From JAWKWA01 sp041397765 (GTDB lineage: Bacteria > Pseudomonadota > Alphaproteobacteria > Rhizobiales > Hyphomicrobiaceae), in assembly GCA_041397765.1 (NCBI GenBank), contig JAWKWA010000023.1, positions 4,953 through 68,952 of the forward strand: a stretch of DNA of 64,000 bases, given 5' to 3'. The translations under genes and the position numbers were made by a program. Below the pieces are notes generated by a model that saw only the letters and a program-made list of their open reading frames with translations, was not told where the DNA came from and did no database searches. The first letter of the stretch is position 1, and every line of letters begins with the position of its first letter. Below, in pieces: positions 25,503 to 34,409 of this stretch.

Positions 25503-26378
25503 ATGGCGACGGGACGATTTCAGACCGGATGGATCTTGCTCGCCGGTGCCGTTCTATCGGCAACCGGGGCAGGAGCGGCAGGCGCGCTGACGCTGCCCGA
25601 GGCGACGATGCTGGTGCCGCATCGGGCGATCTACGAGGTCGAGCTCGACGGGGCGAAGTCGTCCTCGGGCGTCACCAATCTGACCGGGCGGCTGGTCTTC
25701 GAGTTCACCGGCTCGGCCTGCGACGGCTTCACCCAGAAGATGCGCTTCGTGATGACGATCACCAATCGCGAAGGCAGCCAGACGACCAGCGATTTCCGCT
25801 CCAGCACCTGGGAGAATCCGGAAGGGGGACGTTTCAAGTTCTCGATCAACAATTTCGAGAACGATCGCCAGAGCGAGGCGACGGCCGGGGACGCGGTGAG
25901 GGAGAAGGACGAGGACGGGCAGACCGTCCGCGTCGATCTGTCGAGCCCGTCCTCCGACGAGCTGACTTTCGCGGGCAATGTGCTGTTCCCGGTCCAGCAT
26001 ACCATCGCGCTCCTTGGCGCGGCGCGGCGGGGCGAGCATCTGCTGGTCGCCGACCTCTATGACGGGTCGGAGCAGGGCGGCAAGGTGTTCATGACCTCGA
26101 CGGCCATCGGCAATGCGCGGGCCATTGCAAGCGATGCCGCGGCCGGCAAGGCGGCGAATGCGGAGCGGCTTGCGGGGCTGACGGCCTGGCCGGTCTCGAT
26201 CGCCTATTTCGATCCCTCGAGCCCGATGAAGGAAGGTATCCCGGTGCACGAGATGTCGTTCCGCTTCTACGAGAACGGCGTCATCGACCATCTGGCGATC
26301 GACTACGGCTCGCTATCGGTCAAGGGCGTGCTGAGCTCGCTCGAATTCTTCGATCGCGGCAACTGCCAGATCCAGTAG
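25503..26378 (+). CDS. eipB: EipB family (DUF1849) periplasmic cell-envelope integrity protein
   Basis: EipB is a periplasmic beta-spiral protein needed for envelope integrity in Brucella. The 291-residue product has a signal peptide (GWILLAGAVLSATGAGAAGA) and then the typical start ATMLVPHRAIYEVEL. The family cysteine pair is present: one in the GSACDGFTQKMRF segment and one in FDRGNCQIQ at the C-terminus, a pair that forms a disulfide in Brucella EipB. The repeated YEV / FEF beta-strand pattern fits. EipB acts with the outer-membrane protein EipA, which is not in this window. Confidence 0.9.
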   Translation: MATGRFQTGWILLAGAVLSATGAGAAGALTLPEATMLVPHRAIYEVELDGAKSSSGVTNLTGRLVFEFTGSACDGFTQKMRFVMTITNREGSQTTSDFRSSTWENPEGGRFKFSINNFENDRQSEATAGDAVREKDEDGQTVRVDLSSPSSDELTFAGNVLFPVQHTIALLGAARRGEHLLVADLYDGSEQGGKVFMTSTAIGNARAIASDAAAGKAANAERLAGLTAWPVSIAYFDPSSPMKEGIPVHEMSFRFYENGVIDHLAIDYGSLSVKGVLSSLEFFDRGNCQIQ

Positions 26379-26419
26379 TCCAGATCCGGTCGCGGCCGAC
26401 CCTTCGGGCGTTGGCCGTC

Positions 26420-26722
26420 TCAATCGCCATTGCCGCCGGACAGCAGGGCTGCCGCGGCGGCGATCCGCTCGGGCGGGAGGCGGGCCTCGTCGGCGAAGAC
26501 GAGCAACATGGATTCGTCGCCGATGAGGTGGTCCATGACGGCGGCCTGGAAGGCAGGTGTGCCGGCCATCTCGCGCAGTGATTCGGGGGCGAGCCCCGAC
26601 AAGGCGAGGAAACGGGCCAAGCGGTCAGGCTCGGCGGCGAGAAAGCCGAGGGCGCGGATCGCGATCTCCTCGGCTTCGGCAGCGGTCGGCGCGGTCGCTC
26701 TCTTGCCCCGAAATTCTAGCAT
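26420..26722 (-). CDS. DUF3572 family protein
   Basis: This 100-residue helical protein reads EEIAIRALGFLAAEPDRLAR, then FLALSGLAPESLREMAGTP and LLVFADEARLPPERI. That matches DUF3572, a small family of unknown function in Alphaproteobacteria. It sits divergently upstream of divK and pleD, the same arrangement seen across Hyphomicrobiales, so the position supports the call. No membrane segment or signal is visible. Confidence 0.88.
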   Translation of the reverse strand: MLEFRGKRATAPTAAEAEEIAIRALGFLAAEPDRLARFLALSGLAPESLREMAGTPAFQAAVMDHLIGDESMLLVFADEARLPPERIAAAAALLSGGNGD

Positions 26723-26990
26723 TTTCAGATGGTTCCAATCCAGTTGGCGGCGCCCGCCGAGTCCTTCGAGGGCAAACCGGCGCCGGGCATCAGAACCGGA
26801 TCATTAGAATTCCGCAAGGCAGATTAAGCGAATCCTTACGGCTTTGGCCGAAGATCGCCAGTATGCGGGTTGGCCAGAATCGGTGTCATTCTCTGGTTGG
26901 CCTCGACCCTGACGCGATCGAGGCACGGCGATGAGCATTCACATGGGCAAGTTGGGCTCCAGTCCATCGGGAGCCGGAGCTGTCGGCAAC

Positions 26991-27362
26991 ATGGCCAAGA
27001 CGGTGCTGATCGTCGAGGACAACGAGCTCAACATGAAGCTCTTCCACGATCTCCTCGACGCGCACGGCTACGACACGATCCAGACCCGCTCGGGAATGGA
27101 GGCGCTCTCGCTCGCGCGCGCGCACCATCCCGATCTCATCCTCATGGACATCCAGCTCCCCGAGGTCTCGGGCCTCGAGGTGACGAAATGGCTGAAGGAG
27201 GACGACGATCTGAGGCGGATCCCCGTCGTCGCCGTCACCGCTTTCGCCATGAAGGGCGACGAGGAGCGGATCCGGCAGGGCGGCTGCGAGGCCTATATCT
27301 CCAAGCCGATCTCGGTGCCGATGTTCCTCGAGACCGTCCGCCATTTCATCGGCCATGCTTGA
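26991..27362 (+). CDS. divK: cell-cycle single-domain response regulator DivK
   Basis: DivK is the stand-alone receiver that links DivJ/PleC to DivL-CckA-CtrA in the alphaproteobacterial cell cycle. From MAKTVLIVEDNELNMKLF the protein has 123 residues, the usual DivK length, with phospho-acceptor D53 in LMDIQLPEVSG, a switch threonine in VAVTAFAMKGDEER and K in YISKPISV. The frame also opens at 26931, where GAGG lies 7 bases upstream, which would add 20 residues; I keep the family start but the longer form may be real. pleD follows 66 bases later. Confidence 0.95.
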   Translation: MAKTVLIVEDNELNMKLFHDLLDAHGYDTIQTRSGMEALSLARAHHPDLILMDIQLPEVSGLEVTKWLKEDDDLRRIPVVAVTAFAMKGDEERIRQGGCEAYISKPISVPMFLETVRHFIGHA

Positions 27363-27428
27363 GTGCCCGGCACTCGGATCGGCTCCCTTCGTCTCGCATC
27401 CGGTAACAGTCAGTAGAGAAGATCCCCG

Positions 27429-28802
27429 ATGACAGCCCGCGTACTCGTCGTCGACGACATCGTCACCAATGTGAAGCTGCTCGAGGCGCGGCTGTCGGCC
27501 GACTATTTCGAGGTGCTGACCGCGTATAACGGCCAGGACGCGCTGGAGATCTGCTCGCGCGACCGGGCCGACATCGTGCTGCTCGACGTCATGATGCCGG
27601 GCATGGACGGTTTCGAGGTGTGCCGGCGGCTGAAGAGCAACCCCAAGACGCAGCACCTGCCGGTCATCATGGTGACGGCGCTCGACCAGGTGGCGGACCG
27701 GGTGCAGGGCCTGGAGGCCGGCGCCGACGACTTCCTGACGAAGCCGGTCGACGAGGTGGCGCTGCTGACGCGGGTGCGCAATCTCGCCCGCCTCAAGGTG
27801 CTGATCGACGAGATGCGGATGCGGGCGGCGACGGGCGAGCAGCTCGGCCTCACCGACACATCGACCGTCAGTCTCGCGGGTGCGAGCCCCAGAGGCCGCA
27901 TCCTCATCGTCGACGATTTCCAGCGTTCGGCCCTGCGTCTGGCGGAGACGCTGGCAGCCGAGCATGTCGCGGAAGTCGAGGGCGATGCGCAGACGGCGAT
28001 GCAGCGCCTCGCCGAGGAGAGCTTCGACCTCGTGATGGTCAGCCTCAGCCTGCAGCAGGCCGACGGGCTGAGGCTCTGCTCGCAGATCCGCTCGCTGGAG
28101 CGGACGCGCAACCTGCCGATCGTGGTCATGGTCGATCCGGGCAGCGAGCCACGGCTCCTGCGCGGTCTCGATATGGGCATCAACGACTATCTGATCCGGC
28201 CGATCGATCGCAACGAGATGCTGGCGCGCGTCAGGACGCAGATCAAGCGCAAGCGCTACCAGGATTTTCTGCGCAACCGGCTCGAGCAGAGCATGGAGCT
28301 GGCGATCACCGATGCGCTGACCGGCCTGCACAACCGCCGTTACATGGAAGGCCATATGCGCACCCTCGTCGAGGAGGCGCTGGCCAAGGGGCGACCCTTG
28401 TCGATGCTGATCACCGACATCGATCACTTCAAGTCGGTGAACGACACGCACGGCCACGATGCCGGCGATGCGGTGCTCAGGCAGTTCGCGGCCCGGCTCA
28501 GGCGGAACACGCGGGGCATGGACCTCGCCTGCCGGCTCGGCGGCGAGGAGTTCGTCGTCATCATGCCGGACACCGACCTGGAAAGCGCCTGCCACGTGGC
28601 GGAGCGGGTCAGGCGGTGCATGGCCGCCGAGCCCTTCGAGATCTCGCGGCTCGGCAGCACCATTCCGGTGACGGCGAGCGTCGGCGTTGCATCGCTCGAT
28701 ACGGTCGAGGACACGGCCGAGGCGATCCTGAAGCGTGCGGATCTTGCTCTCTATTCTGCCAAGCGCGACGGCCGGAACCGGGTGGTGGCCGAGGCGGCCT
28801 GA
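27429..28802 (+). CDS. pleD: diguanylate cyclase response regulator PleD
   Basis: PleD makes cyclic di-GMP when phosphorylated and drives the motile-to-stalked type transition. The 457-residue protein has REC1 with D53 in VLLDVMMPGMDG. REC2 is degenerate, with serine at the acceptor position (VMVSLSLQQADG), as expected for the dimerisation adaptor. The C-terminal GGDEF domain has an active RLGGEEFVVIMP site. The RGMD just upstream of GGEEF is the inhibitory I-site (RxxD), so product feedback is likely. The divK-pleD order is conserved. Confidence 0.96.
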   Translation: MTARVLVVDDIVTNVKLLEARLSADYFEVLTAYNGQDALEICSRDRADIVLLDVMMPGMDGFEVCRRLKSNPKTQHLPVIMVTALDQVADRVQGLEAGADDFLTKPVDEVALLTRVRNLARLKVLIDEMRMRAATGEQLGLTDTSTVSLAGASPRGRILIVDDFQRSALRLAETLAAEHVAEVEGDAQTAMQRLAEESFDLVMVSLSLQQADGLRLCSQIRSLERTRNLPIVVMVDPGSEPRLLRGLDMGINDYLIRPIDRNEMLARVRTQIKRKRYQDFLRNRLEQSMELAITDALTGLHNRRYMEGHMRTLVEEALAKGRPLSMLITDIDHFKSVNDTHGHDAGDAVLRQFAARLRRNTRGMDLACRLGGEEFVVIMPDTDLESACHVAERVRRCMAAEPFEISRLGSTIPVTASVGVASLDTVEDTAEAILKRADLALYSAKRDGRNRVVAEAA

Positions 28803-29480
28803 CCGTCCACTTCAGCCATGCACAGGCTCGCGTCGAGCCGGGCGGGCGCTGTCAAGCCCGCCATTTTGTGGGGTGGACCGAGGGGCTGCGCGGAAGTTGC
28901 TGTGGATAAGCTGTGCGCGTGCTTAGGGCGCGCCGCCGGGCGTATCGATCGTCAGGCCCAACTTATTGAAATAATGCCATTTTCCCCGGCATTCCGGATT
29001 GGCCGACTGGCCCGCCAAGAGGTGCCGGCCGGCGTGCTTTCGATGTCGAAATGAGGCTGCGGGCAATCGTTTCTGTTGATGAGTGGCGGGCTTGCACTGC
29101 GACTGATCGATTCGGGGCTTGCCTTGCGTGGCTGCGTTGCGCTAATCGAATGATCGCGGGGGAAACAGCTATCCGGTTCCCTCCGCGGTCGCCAAAAAAT
29201 CTTCATGATCTGAAGGCAAGGTGACCATCGCAGCAGGATAGGAGTAGCAGCAAGGGCGATCTGCACGGATCCGGCCAGGGAAATGGGAAGGCCGGACCGG
29301 CAGCAGGCGAGGGAGGGGTGAGAGCCAGATCGTGCAAGGCCGTCGATCGCAATGAGATCGCATGTCGATCTCGGTGGCGATCCGGGCTAACGATGCGAGG
29401 CTGGAACATCCTCCTGAAGCGGCCCTGAGGCAGCGGCAGAATTCGCGCCGGCCGTCATCGTATGGCGGCGCGTCATGAAT
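28803..29480. other. gene-poor region downstream of pleD
   Basis: About 680 bases with no frame I can support. Base composition is lower in GC around 28960-29060 and 29180-29230 than in the genes. A short inverted repeat AATGCC / GGCATT spans 28975-28995. The stretch leads into the structured RNA candidate at 29481 and must hold its promoter, which I could not identify with confidence. Confidence 0.5.
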
Positions 29481-29614
29481 GCCAAATCGAAGACCAACGC
29501 CCTCTTTGGTCAAGATTTGGCCCCTGGCCCCGTGGTTCGGATCTACCCCGCTGCCGAATATGCGGGGCCAGGGATTTCTGAAAAAGGGTCGCTCGGTTCG
29601 GGCGGCCCTTTTTT
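29481..29614 (+). ncRNA. candidate structured small RNA with three stem-loops and terminator
   Basis: Three consecutive hairpins are visible. Hairpin 1: GCCAAATC (29481-29488) pairs with GATTTGGC (29514-29521), with an inner GACCAA / TTGGTC stem and the loop CGCCCTCT. Hairpin 2 begins at the next base: CCCTGGCCCCG (29522-29532) pairs perfectly with CGGGGCCAGGG (29563-29573), with an inner TTCGG / CCGAA stem and the pyrimidine-rich loop ATCTACCCCGCTG. Hairpin 3 is an intrinsic terminator. Compact three-hairpin RNAs of this kind, with C-rich loops and a terminator, are typical of alphaproteobacterial trans-acting sRNAs whose loops target ribosome binding sites. I cannot match it to a named family. 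A short open frame overlapping it has no protein similarity. Confidence 0.7.
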
Positions 29615-29617
29615 ATT
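29581..29617 (+). terminator. strong intrinsic terminator of the candidate sRNA
   Basis: AAAAAGGGTCGC pairs with GCGGCCCTTTTT through one T-G wobble, enclosing a 9-base loop, and runs into TTTTATTT. It is the clearest Rho-independent terminator in the window. Confidence 0.9.
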
Positions 29618-30044
29618 TGGTCCGGCTGAGCTCATCCCGGCGCCGCTCAATCGTGTCTTCCGTCACCCCGCACTTGCGTCCGTCGAACCGATCCCCTATC
29701 GGACATGCCTGATCGGACATGTCTGAGGCTCTCCTCGGCGCGGATCGCAAGGAGCACCCGAGGGAGGTGCTGCCCTTGGTGGCGCTTGTCCTTTCAGGAT
29801 CCCCAGCCTTTTCAGGTCCCCTGTCTTTTCAGATCCTCTCAGCGCCTTCCCCGCATGTGCCTGCCGTCCGGATCTCGGGGTGATCGCGATCGGACATGGG
29901 GTCGGATCAGCTGCCGGCAGGATCTCGACAATCACCTCGGCCCGGTGGCGCCCGGCGGCGTTGGCTCTACAAGACGGCGATCACGTAAGGGCGCACCCAT
30001 TCGTTCGCCGGCGGTGGACACCTGCCGGCGCTCGTTGTTCTGTC
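29615..30044. other. gene-free region with short repeats before rpmG
   Basis: No gene is supported here. Two kinds of repeat are visible: ATCGGACATG three times (29698, 29712 and 29889) and a degenerate 17-base unit three times in a row (29790-29840). GC content is lower than in the coding regions. Confidence 0.55.
29790..29840. repeat. three tandem copies of a degenerate 17-base unit
   Basis: The units CCTTTCAGGATCCCCAG, CCTTTTCAGGTCCCCTG and TCTTTTCAGATCCTCTC follow each other without gaps. They share the TTTCAG-n-TCC core. They lie between the sRNA candidate and rpmG. Confidence 0.7.
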
Positions 30045-30092
30045 GATCGAGAAGTTTTTCGCGCCCCGCGGGGTACGGAAAACTACTTGATC
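30045..30092 (-). terminator. long imperfect hairpin spanning the rpmG stop codon
   Basis: GATC-A-AG-T-AGTTTT on the minus strand pairs with AAAACT-T-CT-C-GATC, with two mismatches, around a GC-rich centre containing CCCCGCGGGG. The rpmG stop codon lies inside the stem. No T-run follows on the minus strand, so it may stabilise the 3' end or act on both strands rather than being a classic terminator. Confidence 0.5.
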
Positions 30093-30250
30093 TTTGTTTC
30101 CTTGAAGTCGACGTGCTTCCGGGCGACCGGGTCGTACTTCTTCATGACCAGCTTTTCGGTCTTCGTGCGCGGGTTCTTCTTCGTGACATAGAAGAAGCCG
30201 GTGCCGGCAGTGCTCAAAAGCTTGATCTTTAGTGTAGTGGGCTTTGCCAT
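30083..30250 (-). CDS. rpmG: 50S ribosomal protein L33
   Basis: This 55-residue basic protein of the large ribosomal subunit starts MAKPTTLKIKLLSTAGTG, continues FYVTKKNPRTKTEKLVMKKY and ends FKETKIK, a full-length alphaproteobacterial L33. It lacks the zinc-ribbon CxxC pairs, so it is the zinc-independent form. The gene lies in the pleD-rpmG neighbourhood that is conserved in Hyphomicrobiales, here on the opposite strand from pleD and separated by the sRNA region. Confidence 0.96.
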   Translation of the reverse strand: MAKPTTLKIKLLSTAGTGFFYVTKKNPRTKTEKLVMKKYDPVARKHVDFKETKIK

Positions 30251-30648
30251 TTTTGATTTCGCGGCCGTGGCAGGTGCTGAACGAGCCCGGCCGGAACGGT
30301 CTTGCCGCCGCCGGGCGAGCGGGCCGGAATTTACCCACGGTCGATCGAATGTCAAGGCGCAGCCGGCGCCGCGGCGGCGATGGGGGCACGAGGCTGGCCC
30401 GCCGGAGGCGGAAATCGCCGTCTCGAGAGGGCTGACCAGTGGCCGCCAATCTTTGGGGCCAGGGGAGCGGCGGAATTGAGGGAAGGCGGCGAGGCCACCT
30501 ATAAACAGGCGCCGGTCTCCGACCCGTGAGCCGGCGCGCGCGGCGGGGCTCGGCCCGGGAGGCCTGGCCAATCTGGCGCGGCTCACCTGGTGCCTGCGAG
30601 CGACGACAGCGACGCCGCGACCCCCTAGGTCCAAGATCCAGCCCGAGG
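30251..30648. other. divergent intergenic region between rpmG and soeA
   Basis: About 400 GC-rich bases without a supported gene; it must contain the divergent promoters of rpmG and the molybdoenzyme operon. I see no clear operator. Confidence 0.5.
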
Positions 30649-33540
30649 ATGACCACTCCGATGGAGCCCATCGTCGCCACGTCCGAAAGCTCCGCCGACG
30701 AGGTGAAGCCGACGACCTGCTACATGTGCGCCTGCCGGTGCGGGATCAAGGTGCATCTGAAGGACGGCCGGGTCCGCTATATCGAGGGCAATCGCGACCA
30801 TCCGGTCAATCGCGGCGTGCTGTGCGGCAAGGGCTCGGCCGGCATCATGCAGCACTATGCGCCCTCGCGCCTGAGGGCACCGCTGCTGCGCGTCGGCGAG
30901 CGGGGGGCCGGCGAGTTCCGCGAGATCTCGTGGGAGGAGGCGCTCGGCCTTGCCACCGAATGGCTCGGCGAGGTCCGCCGCACCGACCCCAAGCGCCTCG
31001 CCTTCTTCACCGGCCGCGACCAGTCGCAATCGCTGACCGGCTGGTGGGCGAGCCAGTTCGGCACGCTCAATTTCGCCGCCCATGGCGGTTTCTGCTCGGT
31101 CAACATGGCGGCCGCCGGGCTCTACACATTCGGCGGATCGTTCTGGGAGTTCGGCGAACCGGACTGGGACCGCACGAAATACTTCCTGCTGTTCGGCGTC
31201 GCCGAGGACCACGGCTCCAACCCGATCAAGATCGCGCTCGGCAAGCTGAAGGAGCGCGGCGTCAAGATCGTCGGCGTCAATCCGGTCCGCACCGGCTACA
31301 ACGCCATCGCCGACGAATGGGTCGGCATACGGCCGGGGACCGACGGGCTTCTCGTCGCCAGCCTCATCCATGAGCTCCTGAAGACCGGGGCCATCGATGT
31401 CGGCTATCTCGTCCGTTACACCAATGCCGGCTGGCTGGTGATCCGCGACGAGGGGGCGGCCGATCACGGCCTGTTCGCCCGCGACGACACGGGCCGGCCG
31501 CTCGTCTTCGACCTGAAGAGGGAAGCGATCGTGCCCGCCTCGGTGAAGGAGGGCGATCCCCTCTGCGAGACGCCGGCCTTGTCGGGGGTGCGCAAGCTCG
31601 CCGACGGGCGCCAGGCGGTGCCGGTCTTCGAGCTGCTTGCCGAGCGCTATCTGTCGGCCGACTACGCGCCCGATACCGTCGCCGCCGAGACGGGCATCGC
31701 CGCCTCGACCATCCGCCGCCTCGCCCGCGAGATCGCGGACGCCGCCTTCCGCGAGGAGATCGTCATCGAGGAGCCGTGGACCGACTGGACCGGGCGCCGC
31801 CACGAGCGGATGATCGGCCGGCCGGTGTCGATGCATGCCATGCGTGGCATCTCGGCCCATTCCAACGGTTTCCATACCTGTCGGCTCATCCACCTCCTGC
31901 AGATCCTGATCGGCTCGATCGACTGCCCCGGCGGGTTCCGCTACAAGCCGCCCTATCCGAAATCCGCTCCCCCGGCGCTGAAGCCGACCGGCAAGCCGGG
32001 AGCCGTGAAGCCCGATACGCCGCTCGGCGGCGCCCCGCTCGGCTTTCCGATGGGGCCGGAAGACCTGCTGATCGACTGCGAGGGCCGGCCGCAGCGCATC
32101 GACAAGGCCTATTCCTGGGACGCGCCGCTCGCCGCCCACGGCCTCATGCACATGGTCATCACCAATGCGGCGCTCCGGGATCCCTACCCGGTCGACGTGC
32201 TCTTCATGTACATGGCCAATATGAGCTGGAACTCCACCATGAATACCGGTGGGGTGATCGGCCATCTGACGGCCAAGGACGAGGCGACGGGCGGCTACAA
32301 GATCCCGCGCATCATCTATTCGGACGCCTATTCCTCCGAGATGGTCGCCTATGCCGACCTCGTGCTGCCGGATACGACCTATCTGGAGCGCTTCGACTGC
32401 ATCTCGCTGCTCGACCGGCCGATCTCCGAGCCCGACGGCGCGGCGGACGCGATCCGCCAGCCGGTGGTGAAGCCCGATCGCGATGTGAGGCCGTTCCAGG
32501 AGGTGCTGATCGATCTTGGCGCCCGGCTCGGCCTGCCGGGCTTCGTCACGCCCGAGGGGGCGCCGAAATATCCCGGCGGCTATGCCGACTACATCGTCAA
32601 TCATGAGCGGGCGCCCGGCATCGGGCCGCTCGCCGGCTGGCGGGGCGCGAACGGCGACAGCTTCGGCAAAGGGGCGGTCAATCCCGACCAGCTCGCGCGG
32701 TACATCGAGAACGGCTGCTTCCACCATCACCATCTCGAGCCCGGCCAGCGCTATTTCAAGCATGCCAACAAGGGCTATCTCGACTGGGCGCGCTCGGTCG
32801 GCTTCGTCGGCTCGTCGGACCCGGTGATCTTCCAGCTCTATGTCGAGCCCATGCAGCGCTTCCGGCTCGCCGCCCAAGGGCATGGCGAGGTCCAGCCACC
32901 GCCCGGGCACCGCGACCGTGTCGCGCGCTATTTCGATCCGCTGCCCTTCTGGTATCCGCCCTTCGAGGGGGCGCTCGTCGATGAGGCGGCCTATCCCCTG
33001 CATGCGATCACGCAACGGCCGATGCACATGTACCACGCCTGGGGCTCGCAGAATGCCTGGCTCCGGCAGATCACGGCGGAGAACCGGCTCTACATCCATC
33101 CCGAGCTCGCCCGGCGCCACGGCATCGGCGACGACGACTGGGTGTGGATCGTCGGGCATCTGGGGCGCGTCAAGGCGCAGGCCCGCCTCTCGGAGGGCAC
33201 CAATCCCGATACGGTCTGGACGTGGAACGCGATCGGCAAGCGGCCGGGCGCCTGGGCGCTCGACAAGGATGCGCCGGAGGCGACGCGCGGCTTTCTGCTC
33301 AATCACCTGATCGGCGAGCTGCTGCCGGAGCGGGCGGGCGGCTACCGCTACTCGAACTCGGATCCCGTGACGGGGCAGGCCGCCTGGTACGACCTCAAGG
33401 TGCGGATCGAGCGGGCCGGACCGGCGGATGCCTTCGGCGAGACGGCTCCGCGCTTCGAGCCGATCGGCCGGCCGCCCGGCATCGTGGCGCCGGACGAGTT
33501 GCGGTTCGGCGCGGAGTTCAAGGGCGGGAGCAATTCATGA
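30649..33540 (+). CDS. soeA: molybdopterin oxidoreductase, probable sulfite dehydrogenase catalytic subunit
   Basis: The 963-residue protein is a DMSO-reductase-family molybdoenzyme. A [4Fe-4S] site is formed by C24, C27, C31 and C59 (CYMCACRC ... GVLCGKG). C149 in HGGFCSVNM is a candidate molybdenum ligand. The C-terminal dinucleotide-binding domain begins around the MHMYHAWGSQNAWLRQI segment. There is no Tat signal, so the enzyme faces the cytoplasm, as SoeA of purple sulfur bacteria and roseobacters does. With a four-cluster ferredoxin subunit and a DmsC-type anchor downstream, sulfite to sulfate oxidation in the cytoplasm is the best reading. A polysulfide/thiosulfate reductase or another oxidoreductase cannot be excluded. 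A start at 30661 is also possible. The next gene overlaps by ATGA. Confidence 0.85.
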   Translation: MTTPMEPIVATSESSADEVKPTTCYMCACRCGIKVHLKDGRVRYIEGNRDHPVNRGVLCGKGSAGIMQHYAPSRLRAPLLRVGERGAGEFREISWEEALGLATEWLGEVRRTDPKRLAFFTGRDQSQSLTGWWASQFGTLNFAAHGGFCSVNMAAAGLYTFGGSFWEFGEPDWDRTKYFLLFGVAEDHGSNPIKIALGKLKERGVKIVGVNPVRTGYNAIADEWVGIRPGTDGLLVASLIHELLKTGAIDVGYLVRYTNAGWLVIRDEGAADHGLFARDDTGRPLVFDLKREAIVPASVKEGDPLCETPALSGVRKLADGRQAVPVFELLAERYLSADYAPDTVAAETGIAASTIRRLAREIADAAFREEIVIEEPWTDWTGRRHERMIGRPVSMHAMRGISAHSNGFHTCRLIHLLQILIGSIDCPGGFRYKPPYPKSAPPALKPTGKPGAVKPDTPLGGAPLGFPMGPEDLLIDCEGRPQRIDKAYSWDAPLAAHGLMHMVITNAALRDPYPVDVLFMYMANMSWNSTMNTGGVIGHLTAKDEATGGYKIPRIIYSDAYSSEMVAYADLVLPDTTYLERFDCISLLDRPISEPDGAADAIRQPVVKPDRDVRPFQEVLIDLGARLGLPGFVTPEGAPKYPGGYADYIVNHERAPGIGPLAGWRGANGDSFGKGAVNPDQLARYIENGCFHHHHLEPGQRYFKHANKGYLDWARSVGFVGSSDPVIFQLYVEPMQRFRLAAQGHGEVQPPPGHRDRVARYFDPLPFWYPPFEGALVDEAAYPLHAITQRPMHMYHAWGSQNAWLRQITAENRLYIHPELARRHGIGDDDWVWIVGHLGRVKAQARLSEGTNPDTVWTWNAIGKRPGAWALDKDAPEATRGFLLNHLIGELLPERAGGYRYSNSDPVTGQAAWYDLKVRIERAGPADAFGETAPRFEPIGRPPGIVAPDELRFGAEFKGGSNS

Positions 33541-34292
33541 CCTCGCTTCCCGACACGGGCGAGAAGAAGCTCGGCCTCGTCATCGATCTCGACATCTGCG
33601 TCGGCTGCCAGGCCTGCGCGACGAGCTGCAAGGAATGGAACACCGGCGGCTATTCGGCGCCCTTGTCGGATCAGGACCCTTACGGCGCCGATCCGCACGG
33701 CGCCTGGCTCAACCGCGTGCACGGCTACGAGGCGGGCGAGGGGGCGGCGTCGCGGACCGTGCATTTTCCGCGCTCGTGCCTGCACTGCGAGACGCCGGCC
33801 TGCGTGACCGTCTGCCCGACCGGGGCCTCCTACAAGCGCGCCGCCGACGGCATCGTGCTCGTCAATCCCGATACCTGCATCGGCTGCAAGCTGTGCTCGT
33901 GGGCCTGCCCCTATGGCGCGCGCGAGTACGACTATGCCGAGGGGGTGATGCGCAAATGCACGCTGTGCGTCGACCGCATCTACAACGAGACCTTCGCCGA
34001 GGAAGATCGGCTGCCGGCCTGCGTGCGCGCCTGCCCGACGGGGGCGCGGGCCTTCGGCGATCTCGGCGATCCCGAGAGCGCGGTGTCGCGCAAGGTGGCG
34101 GCGCGCGGCGGCTTCGACCTCATGCCCGAGCTCGGCTACAAGCCCGTCAACAAATACCTGCCGCCACGGCCGCGCCGCGACGGCCGCGGAGGAGAGGCGA
34201 GCCGGGCGAAGGGCGCAAGCGATGCCGGCGTCGAGACGGGGGCGGCGCTCGAGAAGCTGTTCGGCTGGATCGACCGGATGCTCTCGGCATGA
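33537..34292 (+). CDS. soeB: 4Fe-4S ferredoxin-type electron transfer subunit (SoeB)
   Basis: The 251-residue subunit should bind four [4Fe-4S] clusters that move electrons between the molybdenum subunit and the membrane quinone pool. The cysteine groups are CVGCQACATSCKEWN (from C21), CLHCETPACVTVCPTG, CIGCKLCSWACPYGA and CTLCVDR with CVRACPTGA. After residue 205 a charged, Gly-rich linker leads to a short helical end. The ATG overlaps the soeA stop by 4 bases. No signal peptide is visible, consistent with a cytoplasmic location. Confidence 0.9.
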   Translation: MTSLPDTGEKKLGLVIDLDICVGCQACATSCKEWNTGGYSAPLSDQDPYGADPHGAWLNRVHGYEAGEGAASRTVHFPRSCLHCETPACVTVCPTGASYKRAADGIVLVNPDTCIGCKLCSWACPYGAREYDYAEGVMRKCTLCVDRIYNETFAEEDRLPACVRACPTGARAFGDLGDPESAVSRKVAARGGFDLMPELGYKPVNKYLPPRPRRDGRGGEASRAKGASDAGVETGAALEKLFGWIDRMLSA

Positions 34293-34409
34293 GTGCAGCC
34301 CATTGCCAGCCGGTTCCCACCTCGCTCGATCGGCCGGCACCCGAGGCGCCGGTGAGAGTAGTTGCCGCGGCGCCGGGCGACGACCGGGCCGGACGCGGAG
34401 GAGCCTGAC

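Noticed and set aside
26820..26845. Possible CtrA site upstream of divK (TTAAGCGAATCCTTAC)
   Set aside because: Only the first half matches TTAA; the spacing to the second half is off by one and it lacks the final A. Attractive because divK is a CtrA target in Caulobacter, but too weak to annotate.
28952..29266. Minus-strand open frame of 104 codons downstream of pleD
   Set aside because: No ribosome binding site, unusual codon use for this genome and no similarity by eye; could be real but unsupported.
29475..29726. Short open frame overlapping the sRNA candidate
   Set aside because: It runs through two perfect hairpins and a terminator, lacks a Shine-Dalgarno and has no recognisable motif.
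30625..33306. Minus-strand open frame opposite soeA (893 codons)
   Set aside because: Shadow of the molybdoenzyme gene; low-complexity composition and no start signal.
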